63,295 nucleotides of DNA from Candidatus Altarchaeota archaeon (GTDB lineage Archaea; Altiarchaeota; Altiarchaeia; IMC4; QMZM01), in assembly GCA_016931955.1 (NCBI GenBank), contig JAFGDV010000024.1, forward strand, positions 1 through 63,295. Reading direction: 5' to 3'. The translations under genes were made by a program, and so were the position numbers. Position 1 is the stretch's first letter; each line of letters starts with the position of its first letter. The notes under the pieces were generated by a model that had not been told where the DNA came from, made no database searches, and worked only from the letters and a program-made list of their open reading frames with translations. Positions 62,901 to 63,295 of this stretch are shown here, piece by piece.

Positions 62901-63295
62901 CTTCGACACATGGACCAACTTCACCTACGTGAACGTCACACTAAGCTGCGACGACGGCACAGGAACAGGATGCAATACAACACAATACTGCACAGACACA
63001 AACAACACATGCTCACCCAATATAACATACACAACACATATACAGATCACCCAAGAAGAAACCAGCTACATCCGATTCAGGAGCAACGACACTCTTGGAA
63101 ACCTAGAGGATGTGAAGAGCGAGACAATAAGGATCGACACCCAACCACCAGAAATAAACTTTGTAGAACCAACAACAGAGGCAGGTAACCACTCACAGGA
63201 TTGGATCTCGGCGAATGTGACCGTAGTAGATCATAACCTGGACACGATAAACCTTACGCTGTGGAACTCCACCGGAAGGATAGTACAAAGCAACA
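47917..63295 (+). CDS. Giant modular surface protein, at least 5126 codons (3' end outside window)
   Basis: One frame stays open from a stop at 47884-47886 to the window end. Start is GTG 47917 (VYGLKQGLIYAVVLGVFFLS), with TTG 47926 as alternative; a signal peptide is evident. Order of parts: three about 100-aa beta repeats (48000-48850), a macroglobulin-like domain (49200-49450), beta domains, a pectate-lyase-like beta-helix (51350-52370), Ig-like and CHB_HEX_C-like modules, DUF2341 plus LamG-like units (53890-54770, 56510-57400), a seven-repeat propeller (55345-56200), NosD-like beta-helices (58050-58940, 58960-60400, 61200-61830) and a five-repeat array (61980-62710). N-x-S/T sites are extremely frequent. 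It is probably a glycosylated adhesin. All short ORFs in other frames here are shadows. Confidence 0.85.
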   Translation, partial: MYGLKQGLIYAVVLGVFFLSVGFSFSQLSDPENISFSVSTDKEIYFLDEIVRVSVSAPGNSSTNLSILDPQGGIYSTFKENLGNFTHLYSPSSIGDYSVHAHFSLLNISSNASAFFKVIPFVETNPLENASLWTDKPTYYLNEIIRISVSAPKNTTTNLTIRNPTGSLYSTLKELIGSFTHLFFPEFSGNHSVRAFFSLQNWSSNSSVSFSVLSPAIENATNESEVPENPPVSPLDLASLSTDKVVYQLDETVRISLSAPENTSTNLTIQNPLGGLYSSLKEKLGSFTHLYLPEFIGDYLVFAELSLHNETRDLNTSFQVVAENVSKTNISESLFNLKAMKKYFNANKNPEFILYSKKKPEKEKIKAIVYYGGQETDIQAEVEEMQDGNISIKILKKRAFRAGLYTLQVQVDEDHTIEREFSWGLVSLNTRKSIYAPGEMAEFIIVVLDSEGHSVCNAELYLSVTDPENKETMYSTSDGTISPSQECGIYYANYSTEIEGNHTVEITALVSGMEVNFSTHFLVREEYGFDIIRTAESKIDPTQQEWFDVSVGIESFIGGDALTVEESVPAEFEVLTDADIQEEGDTKILTWNKELIDGKTTVTYSYSVPEIWPYLYTLGPLEINSNFSEARPWYIAVDPSYPATPTASNDNEVTETGNTFVTKKTLTVTKNGESWLKTEHELATSNAARATELKIVSQSNGAITCTNSSTTVYPSYTTYYCELDISSLSDGSQSFNLQLRRTSASAATAYNRNWRIYLEVIPSIVTLKTHGNSSYSGIDKFFSRQQTIFVEANVTASDGSNMTDATVTANFTVGGSFEKILTLSHYSGSIYRGNWTTNSTQTVGVYNISVYANNSDGNTTGSNSFHLYSGENVSAYRMDWNDDGSNESVMENRHLIAVFNETDNTDGLILYLEQKDSNVGYTFGKIYDPNSIGRGEVTTTNMKEIRIYDFSFSQEGENLASVDLNIKTTVNDPPPSNPDKVTEKEISRAESTGVDGGDRGLASEPFSGINSGPVFGERTSSIGSEQMSPTISSIYVEPLKVAPGDFMHVSAEVSDGYEIESVTAYMGGIEIIELRLLNGSVYRGIWGGDWLVHDTENREYTTTVTATNALGFSSSADVGWSDPPNVVQIHYRWRNDDNGTSENDYLYVNATTGNDSTAELNNPDKPWKTINESINYVKNNLSPLQKPTIIEIQDSATYTEGIRLAGITTSSTNRLTIRGAKDQMPTWKNDNSNILFCDYDSTNSYGALDIAVSYVTIERISFTGTKNHGVKLCWNNVHNITIRNCIFHDMTISTGNYNHNSVGVYGVAPDSQVYNNVFYNLVYSINFWGNGPVKLRNNIFSVNPCSSEVEMAFVNYNAYSNNHPDSNYNIFQLNTGYLAVGSWNTPTYYTTLADWQACSITPAPDQNSTSGDPKYVTAGTDFHLKSVYGHWTSSGWVNDSESSSGIDAGVPFNIGFEYTYYDKEAEDNGDRVNIGAYGNTDQASLSGNYTGYWNEYKEDGTWKAAEDTLVHNQSKNEGIRLRFSIRNTGTSADNYTYRLQVAARGDFYSCENVTSGYFSDVPTTSDGCGSAVACITNATWFEDGAPTISQLSTPSSLTFVRGGMVEDSSNQTDKITLNQDTFTEIEYNFQFTDNASNATTYCFRVVNGGVGALDGYSKVATITTTELTTSFNLTVTMRTEDVDYLVYRLHNFDSSIDDISDVWSDIAGTLGSSVSDDRYHLENGTDALVSSLTAEQWNDYTASNYSLIYDNSATGDSVNDNVIAWIRFNETENISFQDTGLWNSSSEGLRIRYNTSSASATDEVNYILAFTTGGYDTIQQWMSTVEGGSFPTVNFMASPPGVYLNSPQNQAVTNDTTPDFSFNVVGSESTYNCTLYLNDTNKGNNASTQNNTPTTITSTALSDGTYSWYVNCTATGFAEQSKIREITIDTTAPTTTATAIISNGSSYTFDTWTNSSYVNITLNCSDSGSGCDTTMYCTDTTNTCEPYKNFKQEINISTTAGNLTDYQVKINLNSSNVGAGFNWTRDENATRFKYYNTSSGKETGCSHWIESWNSSSEEATIWVKVPFLENNTNTTIYMNYGNPDAIYNNTQGGNDIFLFFDDFEGDILDTNKWSEIGSGGSYSVSDSILTVTGGASGWETIIGKTRYAMPKEFGYRAKMTETTVTNIVIDDRDAQGNFQGLGYDWAKWSYWDEKNYSCGHDGSETGDARTSDLSNFTLLKLVWTSTAVKFYEDGVLKKTLTTNVPQDTCAPLFEGYFNSSKVYIDWVFVREYTSIEPTIYFGSEESPSNIQITKEGISYIRYRSNDTLGNLEDTKNQTIKIDYTPAQITIVNPENDTNLSSETTWTWINVSTDENAVCKYNLTNSNFDYASQGTTFTNTSGMAHSFNYSGLADGQTYTLYYKCNDSTAGNINPSSVMHTFGVNKTVTFHIDLNSPDNETATDDSTPDFNFTVSGSKSLYVCELFINDSSYGKTDFINVGHIDDGGWVESVWGDGTYIYSADYAGLRAYTFNGTDFNKTGYIDDEENELGVWGDGTYIFLANQDGGLRAYTFNGTNFTNVGHIDDGGNGVGVWGDETYIYLANSGDGLRAYTFNGTNFTNVGWIDDGGNGVDVWGDGTYIYLANYADGLRAYTFNGTNFSNVGHIDDGDEGYGIGVWGDGTYIYLGNYGDGLRAYTFNGSNFTNVGHIYDGGFGQGVWGDGTYIYLANEFDGLRAYTFNGTNFSNVGHIDDGGVGWGVWGDGTYIYLANHDDGLRAYSFTPSALNNTPTTITANLNLSDGVYNWYINCTANGATNQSEIGEITIDATPSTTNASAVKNDSTTYTFDTWTNSSYVNITLSCDDGLGIGCDTTQYCTDTTNTCTPSWFNSSWLYRQPIYISNTAGNLTDYQVKIELTSANAGSHWNWTNNGSDIRFTYYNITGGTETECLHWIESWNSTSETATIWVKIPFIENNTDTIVNMYYGNTGAAYNNTQGGNNTFLLFDDFDSLTGWSGDTANFDTSNGYLLATNNTDSFHKIYKPFTENVAIWEIKARINGTDSADQIWRLYPFYNNTLSYWDVNLAEPGGGNVIALEKNGGATGSSPGIQDTYWHDIKVTRSSSADWRVYVDGTGVISTTDDMWPTATYIGIEYKQLTSNDYIAWDTLRVRKYASPEPSVSIGGEGSSTTIQVTTEGTSYIRYHSNDSLGNLEDTKNQTIKIDTTAPTINFVSPTSSGNLSQNWIAANVTALDGGVGLDTIKLTLWNSTGGIVQSNTSQTSPLFVNLTSLLEGTYYLNATANDTFEHTSTTETNTITLDTTKPTIILQSPENITYNTTLINLNVSADDIIDTWWYSLNSGTNITFTPNTTIIAEYGSNHLIVYANDTAGNENSSEIYFSTSNYLDDCSILNEPGTTYYLQKDIINSTKTTCINITANNIILEGQGHTVDGINTTSTYGIYILRPSQQTTNITVKNLEITDWYNGVANYYANNNTFYNITSELNYYGVYFGYTNYTNLTESTISNSLIGLWMLYSSFNTVYNSTFTSCSYEGVRIGADSTYNIFSNMTVSNGLNRGIFIEYAQNNTIKDSRIENNAGSGIYVYWAGFSPTENNKIYNNLFNNTNNSIINMFTAYINNWNTTNQTGTRIYSSGTNIGGNYWTNATGTGYSDTCNDTNEDGFCDDPYTLAANNTDYLPLSNKYKADWVEVTTCRNLNESGKTYQLSQNVSSPGTCFTIQADNITLNCLGYTINYSQSSVGYAVNNTGYNYTKIKNCNIVQGNTSQSNSYGIRFNKTINGSIENNTIQTSGSSSCYGIYILNSNNTRFYKNNITTTGYYGYGIRIDSSTNANFTDNIISTSDFYARGIYLLNSSDNTIYNNTISTASNAWAFAVGMYASSKNTLKENKFTTTHAQSIGVLVPAEYNISESYFNHSIDSSNLAHGKPILYVFKNDSVTLENLNNTYGLIYVTSSRNATIRNITVAGLDGIYLANTSDSTIANCTLKNTTSKGIGVYYSSSNNRIENNTISTNSPEGYPIEVGRASNNIIQNNILTTYASWDIGLNLWGPGSNNNITNNKITTHAGWRAEGVYIALNANNNTFYNITVQTSTCSYCYGIDFDSVSGNRFINSNINAGTSYDIYIRGTEDYINYIINGTFNQSDIGFENSSTTNKIEVQWYLDVYVNDTLSNPIDQSDVTGWMDNSSQAFFNQTNATGYITRQTLTEYLQNASQVYPTNVTYYTNYTINATKAGYTEETKQVNLTASKSIYLTLSRENNPPNKPTLNSPDNASYVNMNFVLLNWTCTDPDGDNMTAYIYGDNSTATTLINTTTGCVNGSSYTFNRTGLGDDIYYWKITCNDSSLANTSDTYEFMTGCNPPKSGNWNINSTLNCQDITRISEVDLVIGNNGGVTFNNVNLTLQKVTVQAGGVLRFQNSKNSVTHNNNWTISGTTYVNHTTHHINTTTNGAIGITVTSAGAFYIYNNSNITNGEGVGGNSTAHFFFQIDPGATFQMNDSVLEECGFAGEENQKGLFIQTDNVWIGNNTITNNYIGIYLNASDNNTIKDNTIKQNQYGILLYSSANNTIYNNLLNNTNNFYFAGTNYTNYWNTTNQTGTRVYSSGTNIGGNYWTNATGTGYSDTCNDTSYDGFCDDPYILATSNRDYLPLSNKYTATAFHIDLNSPPNQTTTNDNTPDFNFNVTGITITYTCELFINGTGYENRWFLDSSIVSGLGDVGGRSKPEVYQKDGVWHLISGEMDGVFNGYQWNGIQWVSNSSIVSGLGSIGWNSDPTVYQKDGVWHLISGESDGVFNGYQWNGTQWVSNSSIVSGLANVGGEGYSSPTVFQKDGTWYLIAGEWDGVFNGYQWNGTQWVSNSSIVSGLGDVGTHSIPEVYQKDGIWHLISGEQDGVFNGYQWNGIQWVSNSSIVSGLIKVTTISAPAVYQKEGVWHLITGEQYGTFYGYHWDALNNTPTTITANPALSDGTYYWYINCSASGFTNQSKIREITIDATPPITNATALISNGSAYVFDTWTNFTYVNVTLSCDDGTGTGCNTTQYCTDTNNTCSPNITYTTHIQITQEETSYIRFRSNDTLGNLEDVKSETIRIDTQPPEINFVEPTTEAGNHSQDWISANVTVVDHNLDTINLTLWNSTGRIVQSN
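48001..48843 (+). repeat. Three N-terminal repeats of the giant protein
   Basis: Units of about 100 aa begin with STDKEIYFLDEIVRVSVSAP, WTDKPTYYLNEIIRISVSAP and STDKVVYQLDETVRISLSAP. Each continues with TNL(S/T)I-P-G-(I/L)YS, G-FTHL and a final strand. They resemble bacterial macroglobulin-type MG domains in tandem. The second and third are the most alike. Confidence 0.85.
51337..52371 (+). other. First beta-helix domain of the giant protein
   Basis: Translated segment YLYVNATTGNDSTAELNNPD then KPWKTINESINYV is the start of a DUF1565/pectate-lyase-like right-handed beta-helix. Repeated rungs (HNITIRNCIFHDM, SQVYNNVFYNLVYSI, VKLRNNIFSVN) follow and it ends with GDPKYVTAGTDFHLKS and NIGAYG. 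This is the classical layout of secreted polysaccharide-binding or cleaving proteins. Catalytic residues were not identified. Confidence 0.7.
55345..56196 (+). repeat. Seven tandem repeats, propeller-like, inserted in an Ig-like module
   Basis: Seven units of about 40 aa: NVGHIDDGG...VWGDGTYIYLAN then GLRAYTFNGTNF. The number seven and the strand pattern fit a seven-bladed beta-propeller of LVIVD type. The array interrupts an Ig-like module between CELFINDSSYGK and LNNTPTTITAN. DNA identity between units is high (GTGTGGGGAGATGG and ACATTCAACGG recur). Confidence 0.85.
58050..60400 (+). other. NosD-like beta-helix region of the giant protein
   Basis: Two consecutive domains start CSILNEPGTTYYLQKDI...NIILEGQGHTVDG and TCRNLNESGKTYQLSQNVSS. 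Asn-rich rungs of 20-24 aa (NNTFYNI, NNTIKDS, NNKIYNN) follow. The first ends with IYSSGTNIGGNYWTNATGTG then YSDTCNDTNEDGFCDDPYTL. That ending recurs almost word for word at about 61640-61830. Asn, Thr and Ser make up much of the sequence. Confidence 0.75.
61984..62712 (+). repeat. Five tandem near-identical repeats inserted in an Ig-like module
   Basis: Five units of about 49 aa: SSIVSGLGDVGG...VYQKDGVWHLISGE then DGVFNGYQWNGIQWVSN. The DNA of the units is nearly identical over long runs, implying recent duplication. The array lies between CELFINGTGYE and LNNTPTTITAN, the same position of the same module as the seven-repeat array. Confidence 0.85.

Overview
The window is archaeal. It opens in the 3' end of a 23S rRNA of archaeal type. 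It carries a group II chaperonin (thermosome), TFB, ribosomal protein S8e, a class III (archaellin/pilin-type) signal peptide protein, beta-RFAP synthase (methanopterin-type cofactor pathway), a DUF1464 protein and an archaeal Thi4. Most genes have a TATA-like box about 25 nt before the start codon, which fits mainly leaderless transcription. Branched-chain amino acid genes (leuA, ilvD) and aspartate kinase argue against a strongly reduced symbiont. I cannot fix the lineage; an uncultivated euryarchaeal or Altiarchaeota-like organism would fit.

Layout. 1-880: 23S rRNA 3' end, then an RNase P RNA and a run of five hairpins. 881-6142: core genes (aspartate kinase, HTH regulator, Hsp20, thermosome, VTT membrane protein). 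6160-15256: accessory island of three toxin-antitoxin cassettes (HEPN-MNT, PIN-AbrB, HicAB). Each cassette is bounded by a copy of the 3' end of the V4R gene that heads the array. FIST sensors, Fe-S proteins and a B12-dependent radical SAM enzyme follow. 15348-17471: membrane protein, roadblock-like protein, KaiC-like ATPase and a 53-codon gene. 17567-28953: minus-strand island with two very large secreted or membrane-anchored coiled-coil proteins that share an N-terminal half. One ends in a domain resembling bacterial polymorphic toxins. Between them lie small candidate immunity genes and short leftover gene 3' tails, and three of the promoters share a palindrome. 29032-47802: mostly housekeeping genes (S8e, LeuA, IlvD, DUF1464, beta-RFAP synthase, Ca2+/cation exchanger, DUF2207, phosphoesterase, lipoprotein, TFB, TrkA, Thi4, DUF4013, pilin-like, HisRS, FKBP, HDAC-like). 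47917-63295: one open reading frame of at least 5126 codons that runs off the window. It is a giant surface protein built from Ig-like modules, beta-helices, DUF2341/LamG-like units and two propeller-like repeat arrays.

Main discoveries. (1) A toxin-antitoxin cassette array whose junctions are copies of the V4R gene 3' end, one of them preceded by the FIST gene 3' end. (2) A polymorphic-toxin-like archaeal locus with the same habit of keeping short gene tails (three PsbP-like tails) at its junctions. (3) In the giant adhesin, whole propeller arrays are inserted at the same loop of the same Ig-like module. (4) A 30-codon leaderless gene on the minus strand at 40739-40831 encodes a very basic peptide resembling the mitochondrial mS38/COX24 C-terminal motif. 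(5) RNase P RNA lies directly behind 23S rRNA where 5S would be expected.
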